In this document: in pieces, positions 39,955 to 48,832 of the stretch
How positions within the stretch are numbered: position 1 is the first letter of the stretch
Layout: every line of letters begins with the position of its first letter
NCBI RefSeq assembly: GCF_001435525.1
Contig: NZ_AZDP01000023.1
Coordinates: forward strand, 1 to 64,000
Length of the DNA: 64,000 nucleotides
Reading direction: 5' to 3'
DNA from: Levilactobacillus koreensis JCM 16448
GTDB taxonomy: Bacteria > Bacillota > Bacilli > Lactobacillales > Lactobacillaceae
The notes under the pieces: generated by a model
The model's input: only the letters and a program-made list of their open reading frames with translations
What the model was told of the DNA's origin: nothing
Databases searched by the model: none
Made by a program: the position numbers and the translations under genes

Positions 39955-40938
39955 TTAATCAGGATCAGCGAGTGACTTGCCATTAGAACTAGCTTTAAAG
40001 CCAGCAAAGGCATTGTCGATGGTCTGATACTCAGCAGAACTTAGTGTGACCTCTAAAGCTTGAGCGTTGGCTTCAACTTGACTAGCGCGTTTGGCACCAG
40101 GGATAACGACACTAACTAGTGGGTTTTGCATGTACCAAGCCAGAATGGTTTGGGCGACAGTTGCTTGATGAGCCGCTGCAATTGGTCGAACTTGGTCGAT
40201 AGCCTTTAAGGCGAGGCTGTAACGTGGTTCTTGAAAATCGCTGATTTGGCTACGGATATCGTCAGATGGAAAGGAGACAGTCTGATCGTACTTGCCTGTT
40301 AATAAGCCAGAGGCTAATGGAAAGTATGGAACGAAGCTAATCTGATGGTCCTTTAAATAGGGCATCAGATCGGTTTCGTGGTCACGATGAAGGAGACTAA
40401 ATTCATCTTCTACGACGTCGACGTAGCCATCTGCGTTAGCTTCCTTGACCTGGTCTAAGCTAAAGTTGGATAGGCCAATCGCACGAATCTTCCCTTGTTC
40501 GCGTAAGCGTTGCAGGGCGCCAACGGCTTCTGCTTTTGGTGTCTGTTTATCTGGAAAATGAATGTAGTAAATATCAAGGTAATCGGTATTTAATCGTTTC
40601 AGACTGGCTTCAACCTGCTGTGTCAAGAAGTCTGGGTTGTTGGAAATAGCTTGTTCACCAGTTGAAAAGTCCTGTGCCCCCTTGGTTGCCAGCGTAAAGC
40701 TATGGCGATTGAAGTCGTGCATGGCCTGACCTACTAGCTCTTCAGAGTGACCGAGCCCGTAAACAAAGGCAGTATCTAGCAATTGAATGCCATGATTGAG
40801 CCCTGCTTTGACTAAGTTTAAGCCATCCTCATCCTTTAAATTAGGGAAGAGGTTATAACCGCCAACAGCGTTGGTTCCGAGGCCTAGTGGTGTGGTCTGC
40901 ACATCCGTTTTGCCAATTGTTACCATTTCATGTGACAT
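39955..40938 (-). CDS. Aldo/keto reductase
   Basis: A 327-residue NADPH-dependent TIM-barrel oxidoreductase. The catalytic tetrad is visible: Asp55 in LLDTAFVYG, Tyr60 in the same motif, Lys in LATKGAQ near residue 86 and His in YYIHFPDKQ near 126. The cofactor-binding end holds VIPGAKRASQVEAN near residue 282. The IolS-like subfamily reduces small aldehydes or sugars; the substrate is unknown. GGAGGG lies about eight bases upstream of the ATG. Monocistronic, divergent from the next NAD(P)-binding gene. Confidence 0.92.
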   Translation of the reverse strand: MSHEMVTIGKTDVQTTPLGLGTNAVGGYNLFPNLKDEDGLNLVKAGLNHGIQLLDTAFVYGLGHSEELVGQAMHDFNRHSFTLATKGAQDFSTGEQAISNNPDFLTQQVEASLKRLNTDYLDIYYIHFPDKQTPKAEAVGALQRLREQGKIRAIGLSNFSLDQVKEANADGYVDVVEDEFSLLHRDHETDLMPYLKDHQISFVPYFPLASGLLTGKYDQTVSFPSDDIRSQISDFQEPRYSLALKAIDQVRPIAAAHQATVAQTILAWYMQNPLVSVVIPGAKRASQVEANAQALEVTLSSAEYQTIDNAFAGFKASSNGKSLADPD

Positions 40939-41086
40939 TGAATACCCTCCTAATTGTATGAAACCGAATTCAAATACACATTTATTATACCGAATTTAAG
41001 ACTAATCCCAAACGAGTTTGTCCAGAAAGTACCGGTCAGTCGAGGTTTCTGGTAAACTGGGAAGCAAAGAAAAAGGAGCGAAGATC

Positions 41087-41689
41087 ATGACAACCTATTT
41101 AATCTTGGGAGCGACATCACTAGGTCAACTAGTAGCCCAGCGTCTCGTTGACCAACAGGCAGGGACTGTCCGTGTTTTACATGCAGCTACGGATAATTTA
41201 TCTGCTGATCTAGCAAGTTCCGTTAATGAGTTTAGCGGTGACCTGACTAAAGAAGCAACATACGTGGATGCCTTACAGGATGCACCGATTATTTTTTCTG
41301 CGCTGGAGGGGATGGACGTTGATCTTGCTTTTGAAGCGCTATTTGATGCGCAATATCATCATCAACTAAAACTGACTCGCTTTGTGATGCTAAGTACGGC
41401 AGGGGTAGACCATGAAGTTACTGGAGAACTAGCCTATCCTGGTATTACCGACGTTAAAGAGTATTTGAATCAACAACGTTACGCGGCTAAATTAGTCGAT
41501 GAGGCAGAATTTCCATATACCATTTTACGACCAGTAACGTTGACGACGGAAGCAGCCAAGGATCCTCAGATTATTAAAGAAGGGGAGCCCGTTCTAGCCG
41601 GAGTCGTTTCACAATCAACCGTGGCACAGGTAGCAGTTGATTTACTGAAAAACGGTGGTGCAGATTACCAATCACTAGCCGTTTGCTAA
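41087..41689 (+). CDS. NAD(P)-binding protein, atypical short-chain dehydrogenase fold
   Basis: A 200-residue single Rossmann domain. TYLILGATSLGQLVAQRL at the N-terminus is the nucleotide-binding loop. FVMLSTAGVDHE near residue 105 and PYTILRPVTLTTE near 151 match the pattern of NmrA/YwnB-type proteins. It differs enough from the protein at 6804-7451 to be a separate family member. AAAGGAG lies about eight bases before the ATG at 41087; the upstream start at 41018 has no such site. Divergent from the aldo/keto reductase, which may mean joint redox control. Confidence 0.8.
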   Translation: MTTYLILGATSLGQLVAQRLVDQQAGTVRVLHAATDNLSADLASSVNEFSGDLTKEATYVDALQDAPIIFSALEGMDVDLAFEALFDAQYHHQLKLTRFVMLSTAGVDHEVTGELAYPGITDVKEYLNQQRYAAKLVDEAEFPYTILRPVTLTTEAAKDPQIIKEGEPVLAGVVSQSTVAQVAVDLLKNGGADYQSLAVC

Positions 41690-41766
41690 ATCTTTCTCAA
41701 AACCTGACGAAATGTTGCGTAGCTGAGGGAATTGTTTGTTAAAATAGACGCAGTGAGGTGAAGGCA

Positions 41767-42135
41767 TTGGCATTAGAAATAGACGATCAACAATTACAAG
41801 CAATCCGGGAACGGATGGGTGAAGCCAATCAACGCGCCCACTTCGTTATCTTCCAATCAACTGAAAAGGAATCTGGAAAAGTCTTGCGTTTGATTACGGA
41901 CATTGAAAGTTTTCGGGCGATTCAAGAGCAACACGCGACGGATTCAGATATGGAAATCATTCAAGACATCGTACCGATTACAGATACATTGGCGCGTTGG
42001 GCCGTTGCGGAAAATATGGCTGCGCAACAGCAGAACGACGATGCTGAGGTTCTAAAGGATCTCGAACATTATACAAATGAAGTTTTAAAGGAAAATCAGC
42101 AGGCAGTTAATCCGCCAGATGATGGAACTGACTAG
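41767..42135 (+). CDS. Small acidic protein, unknown function
   Basis: A protein of about 122 residues, rich in Asp, Glu and Gln, probably cytoplasmic. It has an alpha/beta look (HFVIFQSTEKESGKVLRLITDIESFRAI) and a long acidic C-terminal helix (AVAENMAAQQQNDDAEVLKDLE). GAGGTGA precedes a TTG at 41767 by eight bases; a GTG at 41758 overlaps that ribosome binding site, so I use the TTG. The gene stands alone with its own terminator. I do not recognise the family. Confidence 0.65.
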   Translation: MALEIDDQQLQAIRERMGEANQRAHFVIFQSTEKESGKVLRLITDIESFRAIQEQHATDSDMEIIQDIVPITDTLARWAVAENMAAQQQNDDAEVLKDLEHYTNEVLKENQQAVNPPDDGTD

Positions 42136-42163
42136 GTGCTTGCTACGGTAAGCATCTTTTTTT
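42135..42163 (+). terminator. Terminator of the small acidic protein gene
   Basis: GGTGCTT and AAGCATC pair with one G-U, followed by seven T. The rest of the 266-base gap before the deacetylase holds an inverted pair GTGGCC / GGCCAC near 42288-42320 and a likely -10 TATACT near 42350. Confidence 0.72.
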
Positions 42164-42401
42164 AATTGAAAGTCCAGAACGTTTGTTTGCTTTTTGGCGA
42201 CTAAGGACAGCTTACGGGAAGTTATTAGGAAAGGCAAGCCAGCAAAAAACGGGATTTGGGGCTTAGGGCAGTCCAGGGTAGGCAAAAGTGGCCGTTAAAT
42301 TTAAATAATTGTAAAGGCCACGAGCCGTTTGGCAACCGCTAATTCGGATATACTGATAAACTAAAGTTAGCTATTAGGGGATTTTTTGAGGAGGGATTTT
42401 C

Positions 42402-43415
42402 ATGAAGAAGAAACGTCTATTATTGCTCAGTTTAGTCGTTACGATGGGAATCTTGTTGGTTGGCGGCGGTATTACCGCACAAGCTAAAACGGCCAACAAG
42501 ACGGTCACGTTTGCCCAGTTGACCAATAAGAACACGAATCGATTAGCTGCCATTCGACAGGCTGCTCGTGAGCAAATTTTAAAGCAGACTAAGGCGAAGA
42601 GCAGTAAGGTTGCGGCCGTCTACAAGGTTAAGCTACCCAAGCATATGACGAAGAAGGCAACTTTAACAGCTAATGGGTTGCGGATGAATCTGTTAGCGAA
42701 TAGCTTTAAGGTCAAACAAATCACGATTCCTTACGCGCAACTGCAAGGAAAGATCTTAAATCGTTACTTACCCAAAGCTAATCGGACAACTCATGTAAAA
42801 ACGAATAAGATGGTGGCACTGACTTTTGACGATGGACCAGATCCGACATTGACGCCAAAACTATTAAAGACATTGAAAAAGTACAAAGTCCACGCAACGT
42901 TCTTTGAGGTTGGTCAAAGCGTCAGTCGTTATCCAAAGATTTCTCGGGCCGTGTTGGCTGGTGGAAATGAGTTAGGCAACCATTCATGGAACCATCCAGA
43001 CTTTAATACAATTGGTACGGCGCGAACGGTCAGTCAGATTACGCGCACGAACCGGGCTATTTTCCAAGCAACTGGGACGTTACCGCAGTATGTACGGCCA
43101 CCGTACGGGAATATCACGGCAGCCGAGGGTCGCGCGATTGAACAGCCAATCATTCGGTGGTCAGTGGATTCTCGCGATTGGTCTTACTTGAATACGACTA
43201 AAGATATTAATGAGGTTATGAAAGATACGCATGGCGGCGACATTGTGCTAATGCATGACATCCACGCCCAATCCGTAGCGGCGGTGCCAACGATTATTAA
43301 ACGATTAAAAGCTAAGGGCTACAAGCTGGTCACCGTCAGTCAGCTGTTGAATTACCAAGCGCTACCGGGGTTACAATACTTCGGTGCTGGAGATTATCGG
43401 ACGGCTGGAAAGTAA
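42402..43415 (+). CDS. Secreted polysaccharide deacetylase (CE4, NodB domain)
   Basis: A 337-residue exported enzyme that removes N- or O-acetyl groups from peptidoglycan or another wall polymer. The signal peptide ends near residue 28 (TAQAKTANK). The NodB domain starts near residue 140: TFDDGPDP (metal and base Asp), HSWNHPD (metal His pair), RPPYGN near 230 and IVLMHDIH near 285. The 100-residue basic segment between the two is unassigned. GAGGAGGG lies about eight bases before the ATG. Single gene; deacetylation in this family typically lowers lysozyme sensitivity. Confidence 0.9.
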   Translation: MKKKRLLLLSLVVTMGILLVGGGITAQAKTANKTVTFAQLTNKNTNRLAAIRQAAREQILKQTKAKSSKVAAVYKVKLPKHMTKKATLTANGLRMNLLANSFKVKQITIPYAQLQGKILNRYLPKANRTTHVKTNKMVALTFDDGPDPTLTPKLLKTLKKYKVHATFFEVGQSVSRYPKISRAVLAGGNELGNHSWNHPDFNTIGTARTVSQITRTNRAIFQATGTLPQYVRPPYGNITAAEGRAIEQPIIRWSVDSRDWSYLNTTKDINEVMKDTHGGDIVLMHDIHAQSVAAVPTIIKRLKAKGYKLVTVSQLLNYQALPGLQYFGAGDYRTAGK

Positions 43416-43457
43416 TCCGAATGAGCTGAATATCGAAAAGTTGATAGAATAATATTG

Positions 43458-43487
43458 AGGCTGGGGTAAAATACGCCAGTCTTTTTA
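43458..43487 (+). terminator. Terminator of the deacetylase gene
   Basis: AGGCTGG and CCAGTCT pair with one G-U around an 11-base loop, followed by TTTTT. Confidence 0.75.
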
Positions 43488-43645
43488 TGTGTTCAATTTT
43501 TCCTTTGATGCAGTCGAAATTCGTGAGTAGAAAAGTTCTTTCGGTTAATCGTCGAAGGCTATAACCATAAAAGAAAAATCCGTGTATACTAAAAATCGTA
43601 TAAAACTTACATAACTTGCTTTTTGAATTCTTGAGGAGGAATATC

Positions 43646-46600
43646 ATGAAACGAATGGTAGGTAATAAATACGGTTGTCATTGGGTGTACATGGGCGTTA
43701 CTTTAGCCAGCTTAAGCTTAGGGAGCTTGGGATTAACGGTAAAGGCGCACGCGGATGTAAGCCCCGAAATAAATTCATCGACGCCAAATGTCACGGTGCC
43801 GGCCGAAACGTCTACAACGGCAACAAATGAGCCGGCACAGAATGGAGAATATGTAACTACGGGACGGCAGCTATCCGTGTCCGAAAATACATCGCTGGAA
43901 GCTGGAAACCGGGAAAATTCCAGTGAAACAACAGTGACTAAGACTCAAAAGGTGCCTGATTCAGTAGCACAAAAAACGCCAGAACAATCGGCAAATCAGG
44001 AGTCGAAAGTAGTTTCAGAAATGGCTTCAGGTGAAAATAGAGTTTCTGTAGAACCTACAAAGACAGAGACGGAGGAAGCTGATTCGGAGAAAGCACCAGC
44101 AGAGGTGACTAATGAGTCGCTTACTCCAGTTGAGCCGAAGCAACCAAATTCGGCTCTAAAACCGCAAGTTATTGGGGGAAAGGTCACAAATTCGGCACAG
44201 TTAATGCAGGCGCGTAAAGTCTCTTTGAGTCGTTCAGCGGATCCGGCAGCCGCTACGACAACGGATATGGCTGGTATCTTTGGGACCAGCGCATGGAACA
44301 TTGATGAAGCAGGTGTCCTGCATTTTGGTGCGGGAACGTTTGCAGACACTCTGCCAAAGGGAAATCGGACGCCATGGGTGCCTTATGCAGATAAGGTCAA
44401 GAGTATCTCGTTTGATGATCAAGTTGTGGCTAGTAAAAACTCTGCATATTTATTTTATGGCCTGCATAATTTAGTGAACGTTGAGCACGCGAATCGATTT
44501 GATGTCAGTCAGGCGACAAACTTTATGCGGCTTTTTGCGGATGATACTAACTTGGTCAAAGTTGATACCGGTAATTGGGATACGAGTAAAGTAACCGATA
44601 TGTTTGGGATGTTTGAAGCGGCTAAAAGCTTAGTTACAGTGGATGTTTCCAAATGGGATACCAGTCAAGTAGACGACATGGAGAATATGTTTAATTTGGC
44701 TAAGTCGCTGACCACGTTGGATGTTTCTCACTGGAATACGAGTCAAGTTAAAGACATGAGTTATATGTTTAATCAAACGATTATTAATTCAACGACAGAA
44801 AAGACGGATGCGGGGTCATTACAAGCACTAGATGTCAGCCATTGGGATACGGGTAATGTTGGTAACAGTCCCTTTGGCGGTGATATTGGGTATATGTTTG
44901 CTGGCCAAAATAAACTGAAATTTTTGGACGTCAGTCATTGGGATGTTCGCCATGTGCACGCGATTCGTCATACATTTGCCAACTGCTCAGCGTTAGAGAT
45001 GCTTGACGTCAGCCGCTGGAACACCAGCGATGTAAGTGACATGGAAGCAACCTTTTCAGGAGATTCCTTATTGACTACCTTGGACATTAGCCATTGGAAC
45101 GTTTCTGAAGTTCTGATTATGGATGATATGTTTGCGGGGATGACTGCTGTAAAGAAATTAGACTTTAGTCGTTGGCAAACGAACGGCAAGGTGTTCTTTC
45201 ATATGATGAATTTCGTCGCAGGAGATACAGAATTGACGACCTTAGATTTGTCCGGGTTCCATATGAATGAGAACGGACAGATGTACTTTAGAAATTATTT
45301 GGGTGGCACGAACTTACGGTCCTTTACTATGGGGCCGCAGACGGCGTTGATGGGAACCTACTATGGCGCGATAGATGATGATGCCTTTTTACCAGAGATT
45401 TCTACCATGAAAGGATTCGACCCTAAGCTATATACAGGCAAGTGGCAAGCCGTTGGCACGGGAACGTTGGATTCACCTAATGGGGCTTCCTATTCGTATG
45501 TCCAGCTTAGAGGGATGTACAAACGATCAGAGTCTGCGGATGGTAGCATTGTTGGGCCTGCTGAGACTTATGTCTGGCAAGAAAACAATGCTGTGGCTAT
45601 CACGGGCGATGGAACGAAAGTCTACGATGGGCAGGCACTTTCAGCAGCAGATTTAGCTAACTATAAAATTAATGTTTATGGCAAAGTCGTGGCACCAGCG
45701 AATGGCTGGCAAGCCGGAGATTTGATGTGGGCCCCCGTTCAACCGACTTCACGGGTAACCACAGGTTTACGCAATGCCGGAACCTATGGTGTGACGCTGA
45801 GTGCAGCTGGCCATGCCAAGTTAGTCGCAGCTAATCCGACCCTTGCTGATATTAACGTTGAGGATGGGACTTATACAATTACGAAGGCGCCAGCAACCGT
45901 TACCGTTAATAGCCAGCGAGTGGTGTACGATGGTCAAGCGCACCAAGTGACGGCGACGGTCACGGGAGAAGTGAATTCAGAAAAATTGGCGTATAAGCTA
46001 GACGCCATGCCGCAAACCGAAGTGGGTTCTTATACCGTTACCCCCGTTTTGAGCGCGGCAGCAGTGAATGAAAATTATGACGTTAAGTTAATGCCGGGCA
46101 CGTTAGTAATTACGTCAGCGACCGGCCATGTGATTGTTCATTGCGTCAATGAGAGTGGGCAACAGATTGCGCCGAATGATGATCAATCTGATGAAGTGGG
46201 TACGGACTATACGTTAGTGGCCCCATCGATTCCTGACGCAATTTTAGTCGGGACACCAGCAAACGTTACGGGAAAATATGCGCTTACACCAACTGAAGCG
46301 ACATTTGTTTATCATCAATTTGGTCAAACGAATCCTGATCATCTGGGCCAAATGAATATTCATTATTTGAATGAAGCCGGTGCTCAAATAGCCGATGATC
46401 GAACAATGGTGGGTGTAATTGGAGCAACGTATCAGGTGCCAACTCGGCAAGTAGGTTATGTGTTAGTTAAAGCTTCACCGGACGTAACCGGGCAGTATAC
46501 GACAGCTAGCACGGACATCACACTCATTTACCATCAACTGAAAAATACGACGGCAGATCATGGGTTGGTCATTGCCCATTACGTTGATGAGTCAGGTAAA

Positions 46601-47362
46601 TACTTAATGGAAGATACATTGCAAAGTCAAGCAACCGGTATGGACTATCATTTGACGGCGCCAAGTATTGCGGGCTACATGCTCACGGCACAGTCGATAA
46701 ATGTAAGTGGAAAATTTAATGGGACCACGCAGGAGGTGACGTTTGTCTATCATCAATTAGAGACGTTACCATCGAAAAATGGGTTGGTCATTAGCCATTA
46801 CGTGGATGCTGATGGGCATTCAATCTTACCGGATACACAGCAGGTAGGGACCACGGGAACCGGATATACGTTAACAGCACCAACAATTTCTGGATATACA
46901 GTTCAGGGTGAAAAGACACTCACAGGAACTTTTAGTGGAACAGCTGTGGAGAGAACTTTCGTTTATCAAAAGACAGTTGCGCCAGTGATTCCCGTCGAAC
47001 CAGTGACTCCGGTTACGCCAGTGGCACCAGAGAAGCCAGATAATAGCGGTGACGGGCAGAAGATTCCGGTTACTGACAACAACGTCTCCAAGCAACCAGC
47101 GGTGGTAGCTGAGCATCCTAAGGCGGTGGCCCGTGAAAAGGCGCAACAATCTAAGGTTAAAATGGTTCAGGGTCAGGCGGTCCAGGCTACGGCGGACAGT
47201 CAAAAATTAAATTCACCTGTCAATGGCAAGTCACCAGCGACAACGCCAGTAACTTTGCCACAGACGGATGAAGCCACGTCGATTACTACTGTTTGGGGGA
47301 TGCTATTAGCCGGCTTGGCGGCAGTACTAGGTTTGATTGGGTGGCGACGGCGTCAAAATTAA
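43646..47362 (+). CDS. LPXTG-anchored surface protein with BspA-type and MucBP repeats
   Basis: A 1238-residue wall-anchored adhesin. The signal peptide ends near residue 37 (KAHADVS) and has a degenerate KxYKxGKxW start (NKYGCHWVYMG). A Ser/Thr/Glu-rich stretch follows to about 190. BspA-type DUF285 repeats with the pattern DVSHWDTSQVKDM run from about 200 to 560. An MBG-like domain (ATVTVNSQRVVYDGQAH) lies near 750. Four MucBP-like repeats (GLVIAHYVDESG, VTFVYHQL) run from about 825 to 1110. A Pro-rich linker precedes the sortase motif LPQTD (1204-1208), a hydrophobic stretch and RRRQN. GAGGAGG precedes the ATG. Likely binds mucus or plant material. Confidence 0.9.
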   Translation: MKRMVGNKYGCHWVYMGVTLASLSLGSLGLTVKAHADVSPEINSSTPNVTVPAETSTTATNEPAQNGEYVTTGRQLSVSENTSLEAGNRENSSETTVTKTQKVPDSVAQKTPEQSANQESKVVSEMASGENRVSVEPTKTETEEADSEKAPAEVTNESLTPVEPKQPNSALKPQVIGGKVTNSAQLMQARKVSLSRSADPAAATTTDMAGIFGTSAWNIDEAGVLHFGAGTFADTLPKGNRTPWVPYADKVKSISFDDQVVASKNSAYLFYGLHNLVNVEHANRFDVSQATNFMRLFADDTNLVKVDTGNWDTSKVTDMFGMFEAAKSLVTVDVSKWDTSQVDDMENMFNLAKSLTTLDVSHWNTSQVKDMSYMFNQTIINSTTEKTDAGSLQALDVSHWDTGNVGNSPFGGDIGYMFAGQNKLKFLDVSHWDVRHVHAIRHTFANCSALEMLDVSRWNTSDVSDMEATFSGDSLLTTLDISHWNVSEVLIMDDMFAGMTAVKKLDFSRWQTNGKVFFHMMNFVAGDTELTTLDLSGFHMNENGQMYFRNYLGGTNLRSFTMGPQTALMGTYYGAIDDDAFLPEISTMKGFDPKLYTGKWQAVGTGTLDSPNGASYSYVQLRGMYKRSESADGSIVGPAETYVWQENNAVAITGDGTKVYDGQALSAADLANYKINVYGKVVAPANGWQAGDLMWAPVQPTSRVTTGLRNAGTYGVTLSAAGHAKLVAANPTLADINVEDGTYTITKAPATVTVNSQRVVYDGQAHQVTATVTGEVNSEKLAYKLDAMPQTEVGSYTVTPVLSAAAVNENYDVKLMPGTLVITSATGHVIVHCVNESGQQIAPNDDQSDEVGTDYTLVAPSIPDAILVGTPANVTGKYALTPTEATFVYHQFGQTNPDHLGQMNIHYLNEAGAQIADDRTMVGVIGATYQVPTRQVGYVLVKASPDVTGQYTTASTDITLIYHQLKNTTADHGLVIAHYVDESGKYLMEDTLQSQATGMDYHLTAPSIAGYMLTAQSINVSGKFNGTTQEVTFVYHQLETLPSKNGLVISHYVDADGHSILPDTQQVGTTGTGYTLTAPTISGYTVQGEKTLTGTFSGTAVERTFVYQKTVAPVIPVEPVTPVTPVAPEKPDNSGDGQKIPVTDNNVSKQPAVVAEHPKAVAREKAQQSKVKMVQGQAVQATADSQKLNSPVNGKSPATTPVTLPQTDEATSITTVWGMLLAGLAAVLGLIGWRRRQN

Positions 47363-47412
47363 ACTCACGGTGCGGATAGTCATAGTTTAAAATAGACATT
47401 GGATTCCAAAAT

Positions 47413-47459
47413 AAAATGAGATCAAAAATTCCCATTGCGGAGTTTTTGATCTCATTTTT
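47413..47459. terminator. Bidirectional terminator between surface protein and M20 genes
   Basis: AAAATGAGATCAAAAA pairs with TTTTTGATCTCATTTT perfectly. Confidence 0.9.
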
Positions 47460-47471
47460 GATTGGACTATT

Positions 47472-48614
47472 TTAGGCTAAAAATTCTTTCGTCAAGCGTT
47501 CATAAACGTGTTGAACGTGAGCGAACAGGTCGAGGTCAACGGATTCATTGAGTGAATGCGCGTCGTTCCATTCCCCAGCACCGTAGACGACCACTGGAAA
47601 TTGATTGGCCGACTTGGTGTATTCGGAAGCATCGGTTGCGCCGTGGATGACTTGCAGTTCAACGGGATGACCGAATTCATCGTCAGCGATTTGCTTGGTT
47701 AATTTGACCAAACCAGAGTCGGTGGCACTAATGACGGGCTTAAAGCTGTAGTCGACGTGTAGCGTCAGGTTAACGTCGGCCTCTTGATTAAGCTTGTCGA
47801 CCGTTTCGTTCAGCCGTTTGATGACAGCTTCATTGTCAAATTCAGGAATTGGCCGGATGTTGCCTTGGAGCTCAGCTTTGGCCGGAATACTGTTGACCTG
47901 TTCTCCACCATTGAAGACGGTCACGCTGTGGACCAGGGGCCCAAGTTCAGGGCTGACAGGAGCATCCGCAAATTCAGTTGATTCGGCCGTCACATATTTG
48001 ATCAGGTTTGTGATGGCGTTGATTCCCTTTTCAGGCATTGAACTATGGGCGCCGCGGCCTTGAGAATAAACGTGATAATTCAGGGAGCCGTTATGCGCGT
48101 AGACCAGATTGCCCCCGGTTGGTTCACCGATGATGATACCATCCAGGTCGTCAGCAATGCCCTGTTCAGTCAGTAAACGTGAGCCCATGGCCCCATTTTC
48201 TTCACCAACCGTACCAATGAAGCGTAGACGGCCATTGAGTTTGACTTTTTGGTCAGCTAGGTTGATAAAGGTGATAACCATGCCAGCTAGACCACTCTTC
48301 ATATCGGCGGCACCACGGCCGTACAGCCGATTATTCTCAACGTGTGCGGAGAAGGGAGAAAACTGCCAGTCAGCAACATCGCCGGTGGCAACGGTATCCA
48401 GATGACCCGCTAGTGCCAGTACTTTGTCGCTAGCGGTGTCGCCAATCTCGGCAACGATATTACTACGACCATCTGTGTAAGGAATAATTTTAGATGTGAT
48501 ACCATGATTGGCAAAGAGTTTTTGAATATAGGTTGCTACAGCTGCTTCATTACCATTAACGGAGTTGATTTCGACTAGCTCCTGTAGAATTTGAACCTGT
48601 TCAGTATTTTTCAT
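47472..48614 (-). CDS. M20-family metallo-deacylase (ArgE/DapE type)
   Basis: A 380-residue dinuclear zinc enzyme. Metal ligands are seen in LAGHLDTV (His near residue 70), GRGAADMKSG (bridging Asp), and GTVGEENGAMGS (base and ligand Glu near 136-137). The dimerisation lid domain spans about 178-290. Members are succinyl-diaminopimelate desuccinylase, acetylornithine deacetylase or related amino-acid deacylases; no dap or arg gene is adjacent, so the substrate stays open. The ribosome binding site is weak (GGGCAGG, about eight bases upstream). Monocistronic, divergent from rexB. Confidence 0.88.
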   Translation of the reverse strand: MKNTEQVQILQELVEINSVNGNEAAVATYIQKLFANHGITSKIIPYTDGRSNIVAEIGDTASDKVLALAGHLDTVATGDVADWQFSPFSAHVENNRLYGRGAADMKSGLAGMVITFINLADQKVKLNGRLRFIGTVGEENGAMGSRLLTEQGIADDLDGIIIGEPTGGNLVYAHNGSLNYHVYSQGRGAHSSMPEKGINAITNLIKYVTAESTEFADAPVSPELGPLVHSVTVFNGGEQVNSIPAKAELQGNIRPIPEFDNEAVIKRLNETVDKLNQEADVNLTLHVDYSFKPVISATDSGLVKLTKQIADDEFGHPVELQVIHGATDASEYTKSANQFPVVVYGAGEWNDAHSLNESVDLDLFAHVQHVYERLTKEFLA

Positions 48615-48712
48615 AAAAGCCTGCCCACTTTCTCACCATATTTTAATTTTAAGTGTAGCACGCTTTCAGGGAAATATGCGAATAATGTTATTAAATATGA
48701 GAAAATTTATGG

Positions 48713-48751
48713 CAAACATTTGTTCGCTTTTGGCGCTTGGTATGCTAGAAT
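48713..48751 (+). promoter_or_regulatory. rexBA promoter with LexA-box-like palindrome
   Basis: CAAACATTTGTTCG at 48713-48726 differs from the Gram-positive LexA consensus CGAACRNRYGTTYG at two positions. It overlaps a -35, TTCGCT (48723-48728); a 17-base spacer leads to an extended -10, TGCTAGAAT (48743-48751). A five-codon leader frame (MTIT) lies in the transcript. Confidence 0.5.
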
Positions 48752-48832
48752 ATAGTTACCTTAGACGACAGCAATCGGAGTCGAAGATGACAATTACATA
48801 GTGATTTTTAGAAAAAATTAGGAGGTCAGCTG

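Noticed and set aside
43336-43647. 103-codon minus-strand open frame between the deacetylase and surface protein genes
   Set aside because: Spans the deacetylase 3' end, its terminator and the surface protein promoter; no ribosome binding site.
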